From Prosthecobacter sp. SYSU 5D2 (GTDB lineage Bacteria > Verrucomicrobiota > Verrucomicrobiia > Verrucomicrobiales > Verrucomicrobiaceae): a stretch of DNA of 64,000 bases. The notes under the pieces were generated by a model. That model had not been told where the DNA came from and made no database searches. It worked only from the letters and a program-made list of their open reading frames with translations. Below, in pieces: positions 18,007 through 25,898 of the stretch (position 1 is the first letter of the stretch; each line of letters opens with the position of its first letter). The DNA is taken from NCBI RefSeq assembly GCF_039655865.1, contig NZ_JBBYXL010000007.1:310001-374000 (forward strand). Direction: 5' to 3'. The position numbers and the translations under genes were made by a program.

Positions 18007-20652
18007 ATGTCCGAAATCCGTCCTGGTGATCTCTTTGGCAGGCTTAACCGCCTGGGTTACAAGTCCATGGAAAGTGCCGCCACTTTCTGCAAGCTTAGGG
18101 GCAACCCCAAGGTGGAGCTCATCCACTTCCTGCACCAGGTGCTCAATGAGCAGGACAGTGACGTGCACCGCATCATCCAGCACTTCGGCATTGATACCTC
18201 CAAGCTCAGCACCCACATGCAGCGCTCCCTGGACATGCTACCGCGCGGGGCCAGCAGCATCAGCGGCTTCGCCCAGACCCTCCGGGAGGCGGTCGAGCAG
18301 GGCTGGGTGTATGGATCCCTGATGTACAAGCAGGGCAAGGTGCGCACCGGCCATATCTTCGTCGGTGTCCTGAAGAATCCCGGCCTCAGCGGCCACCTCC
18401 AGGTCATCAGCGATGAGTTCCGCAAAATCAAAGTGGACCCCCTGACCGACGAACTGCCCCAAATCATCGGCGGCTCTCCGGAAGATGACATGACGGAGAC
18501 CGTCGGTGCCGGGGCCGCCCCTGGGGAGGGCAGCGGTGCTGTGCAGGGAGATTCCAAGCAGGGCAGTTCCCTCGCCCAATACTCGGTGGACCTAACTGAC
18601 CGCGCCCGCAAAGGCGAGATTGATCCCATCCTGGGCCGGGATGAGGAGATCCGCCAGATCGTGGACATCCTGATGCGCCGCCGGCAGAACAACCCCATCC
18701 TCACGGGGGAGGCTGGCGTCGGCAAGACAGCTGTGGTGGAAGGTTTTGCGCTCCGCATCGCCAGCGGGGATGTACCGCCCGCGCTCCGCGATGTCACCCT
18801 GCGCACGCTGGACCTGGGCATGCTCCAGGCCGGAGCCAGCATGAAGGGCGAATTTGAAGAACGCCTAAAAAAAGTCATCGAGGAAGTCCAGGCCTCTCCC
18901 AAGCCAATCATCCTGTTCATTGATGAAGCCCACACCCTCATCGGAGCGGGCGGCCAGGCCGGCCAGCAGGACGCGGCCAACCTGCTCAAACCCGCGCTCG
19001 CCCGCGGCACCTTGCGCACCATCGCCGCCACGACCTGGGCGGAGTATAAAAAGTACTTTGAAAAGGATCCCGCCCTGACCCGCCGCTTCCAGGTCATCAA
19101 GGTGGAGGAGCCGGATGTCGAAAAAGCCGTCCGCATGATCCGCGGCCTGGCCCCGGTGCTGGAAAAACACCACAAGGTTCCCGTGCTGGATTCCGCCCTG
19201 GAATCCGCCGCCCGCCTCTCCGGCCGCTACATCCCATCCCGCCAGCTTCCGGACAAGGCCGTCAGCCTCATTGACACCGCCTGTGCCCGCGTGGCCATCA
19301 GCCAGCACGCCACCCCCGCCTCCGTGGAGGATGCCACCCGCCTCATCGAGGTGCTGAAGGCCGAGCTGGACATCCTGGACCGTGAAGGCGCCATCGGCCT
19401 GGACCACCAGAAACGCAAAGCTGACATTGCCGAAAAAGTGGCCGCTGAAGAGCAGCGCCTCGCCGGTCTGACCGCCCGCTGGGAGCAGGAAAAAGGCCTG
19501 GTCCTCAAGCTCCTCGCCGCCCGCGCCGACCTGCAGAAGCCTGATGAAGAAGGCCAGGCCAGCGACAAGGCCGGCATCCTGGAAGGCTGCCTCAGCATTG
19601 AAAAAGAGCTGGCCGATATCCAGGGGGAAAACCCCCTCGTCTTCCCGCATGTGGATGAGCAGGCGGTGGCCGCCGTCATCTCAGACTGGACCGGCATCCC
19701 CATCGGCCGCATGGTGAAAAACGAGATCGAGCAGACCCTGAAGCTGGCGGACATCCTGGAGCGCCGCGTCATTGGCCAGCGCCACGCGCTGAACACCATC
19801 GCCCGCCGTGTGCAGACCAGCCGCGCCCGCCTGGACAATCCCAACCGGCCCATCGGCGTCTTCATGCTCGCCGGCCCTTCCGGCACCGGCAAAACGGAGA
19901 CCGCTCTCAGCCTCGCGGAAACCCTCTTTGGCGATGAAAGCAGCCTCATCGCCATCAACATGAGCGAGTTTCAGGAGTCACACACGGTCTCCACCCTGAA
20001 AGGCGCACCTCCCGGATATGTTGGTTACGGGGAAGGGGGCAAGCTTACCGAGGCCGTCCGCCGCCGCCCCTATTCCGTCGTGCTTCTGGATGAAGTGGAA
20101 AAAGCCCACCCGGACGTCCATGAGATCTTCTTCCAGGTCTTCGACAAAGGCTGGATGGAAGACGGTGAAGGCCGCTTCATTGACTTCAAAAACACCCTCA
20201 TCATCCTGACCAGCAACGCCGCCCAGGACGTCGTCACCAGCCTGTGCAAAGACCCTGACCTGATGCCGGATGCCGAGGCTCTGGAAAAGGCCATGCGCAC
20301 CCCGCTGACCAAGGTCTTCCCGGACGCGCTGCTGAACCGCCTCGTCGTCGTCCCTTATTACCCCATCAGCCAGGAGATGCTGCGTACCATCATCAAGCTG
20401 AACCTCCGCAAGGTGGAAAAACGCATCCTGGAAAACCATGGCATCCCCTTCACTTACGACGACTCCGTCCTGGAGCTCATCGCCCAGCGTTGTGGCGAGC
20501 TGGAGCGCGGCGCCCGCCTGGTGGATGCTCTCATCACCAACACCCTCCTCCCCGAAATCGGCCGCGAATTCCTGACCCGCCTCATGGACGGCCAGCAGCT
20601 CGACAAGGTCAACGTCGGCGTCAAAGACGGCGAGTTCAGCTTTGAGTTTTAA
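18007..20652 (+). CDS. tssH: T6SS sheath-recycling AAA+ ATPase TssH (ClpV)
   Basis: 881 residues with two AAA+ modules: Walker A GEAGVGKT at about 234-241 and GPSGTGKT at about 623-630, Walker B ILFIDEAH and VVLLDEVEKAH, and an inter-domain coiled region near 440-530. The N-terminal domain is diverged from ClpB and begins at RPGDLFGRLN, as expected for ClpV. ClpV disassembles contracted TssB/TssC sheaths for reuse. It closes the structural part of the operon; cargo genes follow 30 bases later. Confidence 0.93.
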   Translation: MSEIRPGDLFGRLNRLGYKSMESAATFCKLRGNPKVELIHFLHQVLNEQDSDVHRIIQHFGIDTSKLSTHMQRSLDMLPRGASSISGFAQTLREAVEQGWVYGSLMYKQGKVRTGHIFVGVLKNPGLSGHLQVISDEFRKIKVDPLTDELPQIIGGSPEDDMTETVGAGAAPGEGSGAVQGDSKQGSSLAQYSVDLTDRARKGEIDPILGRDEEIRQIVDILMRRRQNNPILTGEAGVGKTAVVEGFALRIASGDVPPALRDVTLRTLDLGMLQAGASMKGEFEERLKKVIEEVQASPKPIILFIDEAHTLIGAGGQAGQQDAANLLKPALARGTLRTIAATTWAEYKKYFEKDPALTRRFQVIKVEEPDVEKAVRMIRGLAPVLEKHHKVPVLDSALESAARLSGRYIPSRQLPDKAVSLIDTACARVAISQHATPASVEDATRLIEVLKAELDILDREGAIGLDHQKRKADIAEKVAAEEQRLAGLTARWEQEKGLVLKLLAARADLQKPDEEGQASDKAGILEGCLSIEKELADIQGENPLVFPHVDEQAVAAVISDWTGIPIGRMVKNEIEQTLKLADILERRVIGQRHALNTIARRVQTSRARLDNPNRPIGVFMLAGPSGTGKTETALSLAETLFGDESSLIAINMSEFQESHTVSTLKGAPPGYVGYGEGGKLTEAVRRRPYSVVLLDEVEKAHPDVHEIFFQVFDKGWMEDGEGRFIDFKNTLIILTSNAAQDVVTSLCKDPDLMPDAEALEKAMRTPLTKVFPDALLNRLVVVPYYPISQEMLRTIIKLNLRKVEKRILENHGIPFTYDDSVLELIAQRCGELERGARLVDALITNTLLPEIGREFLTRLMDGQQLDKVNVGVKDGEFSFEF

Positions 20653-20682
20653 GTAAAGATGTGAATTTAAAAAGATAATTAT

Positions 20683-21162
20683 ATGTCTTATACACCCGCT
20701 AATTCTGGCAACAAAGTTCTTCCCACCTATGCGGAACTTGAAAAGCATTATCCAGTGGATCCTCAGGGCAACATCCTTCGAGTAGGAGGAAATTGCGCAA
20801 TCTACGAGAATCAATGTGCAATTCGTATGAGCACCGCCTTGCAAGCGGCTGGCTTCCCTTTGGATGGCGGCTTTGCAACTAATTGGGGGCCTGTGTGTCT
20901 TGTAAATCAAACCAGTCTGGCCAGAGGAGCCAAGCCGTTGGCTGATTATATTTGGCGCACTTTCGGTGCACCAGTCACCTTGGATACCAGCTCATCAGCA
21001 ACGATATCGGGGAAAAAGGGGATCGTTTACTTTGATCAACAAGGGTCAGACAACAATATTATCGTTTACCGTCACATTGACCTTTGGGACGGCACTAAGA
21101 CGAAAGGTTACAATCCGTTCGGTACAGGTTCGTCAAAAGTTTGGTTCTGGCTGCTGCCATAA
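20683..21162 (+). CDS. Tae4-like T6SS peptidoglycan amidase effector
   Basis: 159 residues with no signal peptide. The Cys motif NQCAIRMSTAL (Cys45) and the His motif YRHIDLWDG (His131) match the type VI amidase effector 4 family, NlpC/P60-like enzymes that cut the D-Glu to meso-DAP bond of peptidoglycan in rival cells. The size suits the family (about 160). The gene is AT-richer than the T6SS genes before it, which suggests acquired cargo. It follows tssH by 30 bases. No classical signal-peptide-bearing Tai4 immunity gene is next to it; the neighbouring gene encodes a membrane protein instead. The family call rests on the two motifs and the context. Confidence 0.85.
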   Translation: MSYTPANSGNKVLPTYAELEKHYPVDPQGNILRVGGNCAIYENQCAIRMSTALQAAGFPLDGGFATNWGPVCLVNQTSLARGAKPLADYIWRTFGAPVTLDTSSSATISGKKGIVYFDQQGSDNNIIVYRHIDLWDGTKTKGYNPFGTGSSKVWFWLLP

Positions 21163-21208
21163 AATTGACAGCACTCTTGATGATGTCACCACTCTAAAAC
21201 CGCACCCC

Positions 21209-21646
21209 ATGAACTCCGAACTCGACAAAGCCCTGGCTCATTTCCGTTCGACTCAGAGCAGCTTCATCATTGAAGCGGGAGCCGCCATCTCCAAGGGGAA
21301 CTGGAACTCTTTGGAAAGCCTCATTGACAAGGTATCCAAATCCAAAGTGGTGGAGTCTATCTCCAGCCTGGTGAATTCTTCCGGCGAGGCCTTGAAGGCG
21401 CTGCAAGCGAAGTTCAACCCGGATGCTTTCAAGTTCATCTCGGGCATCATGATCGTCGGGGTCGGCGGCGGCATTCTGGCGGAGGTGGCAGGGGTGGCTG
21501 CTGCCATTGGCCTTTCCGTCATGTCCACCTATGTCATCGGCTGCCTGCTTCTCCTATGGGGTGTTTCTTTGGCCTTTCCATCCGTCTGGTCAATGGCGCT
21601 TGAGAAGCTGAAGAATTCGCAGAATGATTGGCTGAAATCGTTCTGA
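21209..21646 (+). CDS. Small integral-membrane protein after the Tae4-like effector; candidate immunity protein
   Basis: 145 residues from ATG 21209 (MNSELDKALAHFRS), chosen because upstream in-frame sequence overlaps the effector gene in another frame. Residues about 1-70 are amphipathic and soluble. Two hydrophobic segments (about 76-98 and 101-123, beginning FISGIMIVGVGGG and VMSTYVIGCLLLL) are followed by a short charged tail. I do not recognise a family. Position 46 bases after the effector gene suggests immunity, but known Tai4 proteins are small and periplasmic, so this would be a different mode of protection. It could also be unrelated. Confidence 0.6.
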   Translation: MNSELDKALAHFRSTQSSFIIEAGAAISKGNWNSLESLIDKVSKSKVVESISSLVNSSGEALKALQAKFNPDAFKFISGIMIVGVGGGILAEVAGVAAAIGLSVMSTYVIGCLLLLWGVSLAFPSVWSMALEKLKNSQNDWLKSF

Positions 21647-21667
21647 GAATTTTAGCCGCTGCCGCTT

Positions 21668-23050
21668 ATGCCTTCATCGCTCCTTCCGCTGAAAACGGCC
21701 CTGCTTCTGGCCGCTGCCGGCCTGTCGTGGATTTCCCAGGCCGCAGCCCAGGAGAACCCGGACCAGTATCGCAACTTCGCCCCCACGAAGGATGTGGCCA
21801 TGCTGGTGGATGTGTCCGTTTCTGTTCAGCGCGATACTGCCGGGCATGAAGGGGCACGCGGCATCATTCAGGATCTGCTGGAGGGCAAGCCGCTCTCCAA
21901 TACCAACTGGGTGGCCGAGCCTGGCAGCCCGGAAATGGGAGAGCTCTTTGCCGATTATCTGCGGGAGCCGCGCACCGCCAACTCCGCTGAGCTGCGGCCC
22001 CTGATGGCTGCGGGCAACAGCTTTCTGAGCCTGCCGGTGGGCAATCTGACCACCGTGCTCAACGGCGAGGTGCACCGCAAGCTGCGGGACATCCAGGGCA
22101 TCCGCACGCTGGTGGCGGATGGCTACCCCCGCCAGATGAAGGACACGAGTACCTGCTACTGGTTTGCCATGGCGCAGGCGGCGGACACGCTTTCCCAAAA
22201 GTCCCGCCTGGGTTATTACCTGTTTGTGGTCTCTGATGAAGAGGATGATCCGGACTACCGGGCGGACGGTCCGCCCGGGCACACCGCCCGCGACTATGAC
22301 CGCTACCTGAAGGAGCTGGCCCCGCAGTATCCGGTGGAATCCATCCGCGCCGCCATCGGCAAGTATTTCCTGCCTGCACGTCCCAGCCCTCGCAATGCGG
22401 AGGTGTTCACCCCCCGGGACAGTTTTAAGCAGGTGCTCATCGCCCGCTTTTATCAAAAAGGCTCCGAAGCCCGCAGCAGCGCCCGCAACCAAAAGGTGCG
22501 CATCTCCTGGTACGCCATGGGCGTGGCCCCGGAAAAAGTGCTGGTTCCGCGTGAACCGCCACCCCTGGCTCCCGGGGAGCCGGAGCCGGTCAAGCCCCTG
22601 GCCTACCAGCCGCCCAAGCAGACGGCCCGCCTGCAATTCCTGGGCGGTCTGGATTCGGGTAAAAAGAGATTTGATTATGCCAAACCCATCCTGGTCTGGC
22701 AGATCGCCAACCTGGAAGGGAGCGGCTGGGATGCCGGCAGCCGGCCAGTGGTGGAGCTGGTCAACAGCAGCGCGCGGGCCGGCGGCCTGCTGAACAACTC
22801 CCCGCGCAAGGTCATCAAAAGCTGGCAGGTACCCGACCAGCTTCCGAACGGCACCCATCCCCTGGAGGTGGAGTTCAAAGGCGGCGATGCTTCCAGCGCG
22901 CTCAGCCAGGATCTGGACATTGTAAAAAACGCCAGCAGCACGTGGTGGCTCAACATTCTGGCGATCGTTTCCGGCGTGGTGGCCCTCGTCATCTTTTTCA
23001 TCGCCTGGCGCAGCCTGAAGGAGAAGCGCGTGGTCAGCTCACCGGCCTGA
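21668..23050 (+). CDS. Exported von Willebrand A-like membrane-anchored protein
   Basis: 460 residues. A signal peptide (to about residue 27, ISQAAAQ) is followed by a vWA-like first strand KDVAMLVDVSVSVQRD, with MIDAS-type D48-x-S50-x-S52. A later strand GYYLFVVSDEEDDPDYR may carry further metal ligands. A beta-rich region at 330-420 precedes one C-terminal membrane helix near 434-452. It should sit on the outer face of the cytoplasmic membrane. It starts 21 bases after the small membrane protein gene and ends in a 12-base overlap with the convergent FHA-ABC gene. Function unknown; binding or complex assembly is inference. Confidence 0.7.
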   Translation: MPSSLLPLKTALLLAAAGLSWISQAAAQENPDQYRNFAPTKDVAMLVDVSVSVQRDTAGHEGARGIIQDLLEGKPLSNTNWVAEPGSPEMGELFADYLREPRTANSAELRPLMAAGNSFLSLPVGNLTTVLNGEVHRKLRDIQGIRTLVADGYPRQMKDTSTCYWFAMAQAADTLSQKSRLGYYLFVVSDEEDDPDYRADGPPGHTARDYDRYLKELAPQYPVESIRAAIGKYFLPARPSPRNAEVFTPRDSFKQVLIARFYQKGSEARSSARNQKVRISWYAMGVAPEKVLVPREPPPLAPGEPEPVKPLAYQPPKQTARLQFLGGLDSGKKRFDYAKPILVWQIANLEGSGWDAGSRPVVELVNSSARAGGLLNNSPRKVIKSWQVPDQLPNGTHPLEVEFKGGDASSALSQDLDIVKNASSTWWLNILAIVSGVVALVIFFIAWRSLKEKRVVSSPA

Positions 23051-25717
23051 AGGCTTGCGTTTCCATAACTGGTCCAGCGCGCTCAGACGGCGTGCCCAGG
23101 CCGGACGCAGGGTCTCCGGCTGGGCCAGCGTCAGCCCCACCCAGATGATGCCATAACAGGCCACCACCCAGGCCAGCAGTGAAATGACCCCCTGCACAGC
23201 GGCGCTGCCCATGGCATAGAAGCTGCCTGATTCGATAACCACATCCGGACGTTTATACAGATAGTTTTTGGTGGAGGATCCGTCTCCGTCCGCGTCTTCA
23301 TCCTCTGGTTTGCCGCTATGCGGCAGCAGTAGCACCTTGCCAGTCTTGTCCGCATCCACGGCGACATTCTGCCAGGAAGTGGCATACTCATCCACCTCGC
23401 GGTACCTCATGGATTCCTGCCGCCCGTCCACTCGAATTTTTTTCACCACGGCCAGCGGGATCAGCGTCTGGGGCAGCTTGCCTGGCATCGTATCCTTGAA
23501 GTCTGTCCACAGAAACATGGGGACCTCCGTTTTATCGGTCATCAGCGGCATCCGGGCGCCGGCGATGTTCCCGGCATCCAGCAGCCGCTGGGCGCTGGCA
23601 CTGGGCACGGCATGGCTGAAAAAGCGCGCCAGCGGAGGCATCTCCGGCAGGGTGACCACGAAGCCGCTGAAAAGGATCTGCGGGATCAGCACCAGCGGCA
23701 CCCACAGAGTGGCCTGGGTGGTCGTCCGCGCGTGGGAGGACAGGCTCAGGCCGATCATCACCCCTACCACCCCGGCCAGTCCGAAGGCCAGGCCAAAGAG
23801 GCCCATGCCCGTCAGGGTGCCGGGAAAAATATCCCGTCCCGGACTGCTGACCAGCCCTGTGGCCCCGCCCAGCAGCACGGGCACCGCCTGAGCCAGCAGC
23901 AGCATCACCACCTGCAGCCAGGAGATCACAGACAGGAAAGCCGTCTTGCTCAAGATGTAGGGATGCAGGCTCAGCCCCGCAATGCGCTCCCGGCGGAAGA
24001 TGGGCAGTTCACGCGTGATGGTCTGCGCAGCATTGCTGCAGCCAAACCACAGCGTGGCGATGAGGCAGGCAAAGAACCTGAACTCCGGGTCATCCCGGCC
24101 CACCCAGCCTGCCAGGGCACCAATGCCCACGGCCTGGAGCAGCAGCGACTTCCAGTTGCGCGGGTCCGCCCTCAGGATGCTCCACTGGGTCTGGATCAGC
24201 ACGCTGAGGGTGGTGAGAAAGCCCGGCCGCTTTTGCCGCCGGAGGCTGGCCACCACCCGGCGCGGCGGCGGCGGTGCATCCGGCTGAAAGGGGGCCAGCG
24301 GGGAGGTGACAAATTTCTGCTCCCACTTCTCCGTGTCTTTCTGCTCGCTGAGCAGTTTATAAATGCGCTCCAGCTTGACCGAGGCTCCGCTGCTCTCCGT
24401 GGCCGTGGCATCCTTGACCTCCAGGAAATGGCTGCGCGCCTCATCCTGCGTGCCCATGAACATCAGCCTGCCATCATGAATGAAGGCGATGCGGTCAAAC
24501 AGATAGGCCTTGTGCAGGCTGTGCGTGGTACACACCACGGTCTGCCCCGTCAGGCACAGGTTTTGCAGCGTGGAGATGACGCCTTCTTCGTTCTCGGGAT
24601 CCAGGCCCGAAGTCGGCTCATCCAAAAACAAGACGGGAGGCCGCGCCAGCAGCTCTGTGGCGATGTTCACCCTTTTCCGCTGCCCGCCGGACAGGGACGA
24701 AATGGGCTGCTGCGCCTGCCGCTCCAGGCCCAGCCGGTGCAGAATACTGGACACCAGTTTCTCAATGGCGGCATCCGGTACGGAGAGGCGCAGCTTTGCC
24801 GTCAGGGTGATGGCATCGCGCACACGCAGCTCATGATGGACAATGTCATCCTGCGGTACAAAGCCCACGGCGCCGGCCTCGCTGCGGTGTTTGGCCGCAG
24901 GTGCTCCATCCACGAGAATCTCTCCATCGGTGGCCAGGGACAGCCCGGCCAGAATGTTCATCAGGGTGGACTTGCCCTGGCCGGAGCCGCCAAGGACGCC
25001 GAGAAACTCGCCCGCCTTGATCTCAATGGACACGCCTTTCAGAATGCGCTTCACCCCGTCCCCATGAGGAACCTCCAGGGTGAGGCCACGCCCCTCCACC
25101 CGAGCTCCGCACACCTGATCCACGCAGCGAACGGACGTTCCCGTGAACTCAAAGTAGTAGCTTCCCACATTAAAGCGGTCACCCGGCACCAGCGGGCGCG
25201 GTTCAAAGGCGGACCCGTTCAAATAGGTGCCCGTGCGGCTGCGGTCATAAATCACAAACCCTGCTGACTCGCGCCGGATCTCCACATGGATCTTGGAAAT
25301 GGAGCGGTCATCATTATCCAGGTTCCAAAATTCCACATCTGCAGGCTGAGTGCTGCTGGTCAGCGCGTCCCCGTCCATCCGGCCGATCACCAGCTTCCGC
25401 TGGCCCAGAAATACTTCCCAACAGGTACTGGACCGCATCTGGGGCGGCTCTGGAATGCGCAGGAAGCGAACATTCGTGGTCCCTGAGGTAATGACGTCAA
25501 AGTGCCCGAGCGCCACCCGGGCACCCGGTGTGAGCGACCGCCCGTTGACGGTCAGGCCCGCATTCGGGTTAGCGCACAGGATTGTCCAGGTCGCGCGGGC
25601 GGGCTGCCATTCGATGACGGCCTGCACCTGGGCAGGACCAAAGGCCGTCTGTTCCTTGCTCAGCTCTTTGACCACGATCTGGCTGCCCGGCTTGAAGTAT
25701 TCGAGTAGTCCTTTCAC
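23039..25717 (-). CDS. FHA-FHA-ABC transporter fusion (ABCG-like half transporter)
   Basis: 892 residues. An FHA-like domain occupies about 20-105 and a clearer FHA domain about 125-210 (LVIGR, DRSISKIHVEI, DRSRTGTYLNG). An ABC ATPase follows: Walker A GGSGQGKST near 241-250, signature SSLSGGQRKR near 340, Walker B VLFLDEPTSGLDP near 360. The C-terminal half has about six membrane helices of ABC2 type (for example FACLIATLWFGC and the MGLFGLAFGLAGVVGVMIGLSL region). FHA domains bind phosphothreonine, so transport or assembly may respond to a Ser/Thr kinase; none is visible here. Substrate unknown. Confidence 0.85.
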   Translation of the reverse strand: MKGLLEYFKPGSQIVVKELSKEQTAFGPAQVQAVIEWQPARATWTILCANPNAGLTVNGRSLTPGARVALGHFDVITSGTTNVRFLRIPEPPQMRSSTCWEVFLGQRKLVIGRMDGDALTSSTQPADVEFWNLDNDDRSISKIHVEIRRESAGFVIYDRSRTGTYLNGSAFEPRPLVPGDRFNVGSYYFEFTGTSVRCVDQVCGARVEGRGLTLEVPHGDGVKRILKGVSIEIKAGEFLGVLGGSGQGKSTLMNILAGLSLATDGEILVDGAPAAKHRSEAGAVGFVPQDDIVHHELRVRDAITLTAKLRLSVPDAAIEKLVSSILHRLGLERQAQQPISSLSGGQRKRVNIATELLARPPVLFLDEPTSGLDPENEEGVISTLQNLCLTGQTVVCTTHSLHKAYLFDRIAFIHDGRLMFMGTQDEARSHFLEVKDATATESSGASVKLERIYKLLSEQKDTEKWEQKFVTSPLAPFQPDAPPPPRRVVASLRRQKRPGFLTTLSVLIQTQWSILRADPRNWKSLLLQAVGIGALAGWVGRDDPEFRFFACLIATLWFGCSNAAQTITRELPIFRRERIAGLSLHPYILSKTAFLSVISWLQVVMLLLAQAVPVLLGGATGLVSSPGRDIFPGTLTGMGLFGLAFGLAGVVGVMIGLSLSSHARTTTQATLWVPLVLIPQILFSGFVVTLPEMPPLARFFSHAVPSASAQRLLDAGNIAGARMPLMTDKTEVPMFLWTDFKDTMPGKLPQTLIPLAVVKKIRVDGRQESMRYREVDEYATSWQNVAVDADKTGKVLLLPHSGKPEDEDADGDGSSTKNYLYKRPDVVIESGSFYAMGSAAVQGVISLLAWVVACYGIIWVGLTLAQPETLRPAWARRLSALDQLWKRKPSGR

Positions 25718-25898
25718 TCTGCGCAGTCTTTGGGTGTTTCACCCGTCCTGTCAATCCCTTTGCCAGTCTTGCCGCCGCTTCCGCAAATTCGCCGGAAGCC
25801 TTGCTGGAAATAAGCATCGGCTGCTTGCGCTCTTTGCCCGGCGTGGTATTCGCGTTCATTCCCTGGTTAGGCCGCTTTTCATCCCTTTGTCTTTCCCT

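Noticed and set aside
25350..25898. Upstream open extension of the FHA-propeller gene
   Set aside because: Lies antisense to the FHA-ABC gene's N-terminal coding part and has no domain; the FHA domain begins right at ATG 25899.
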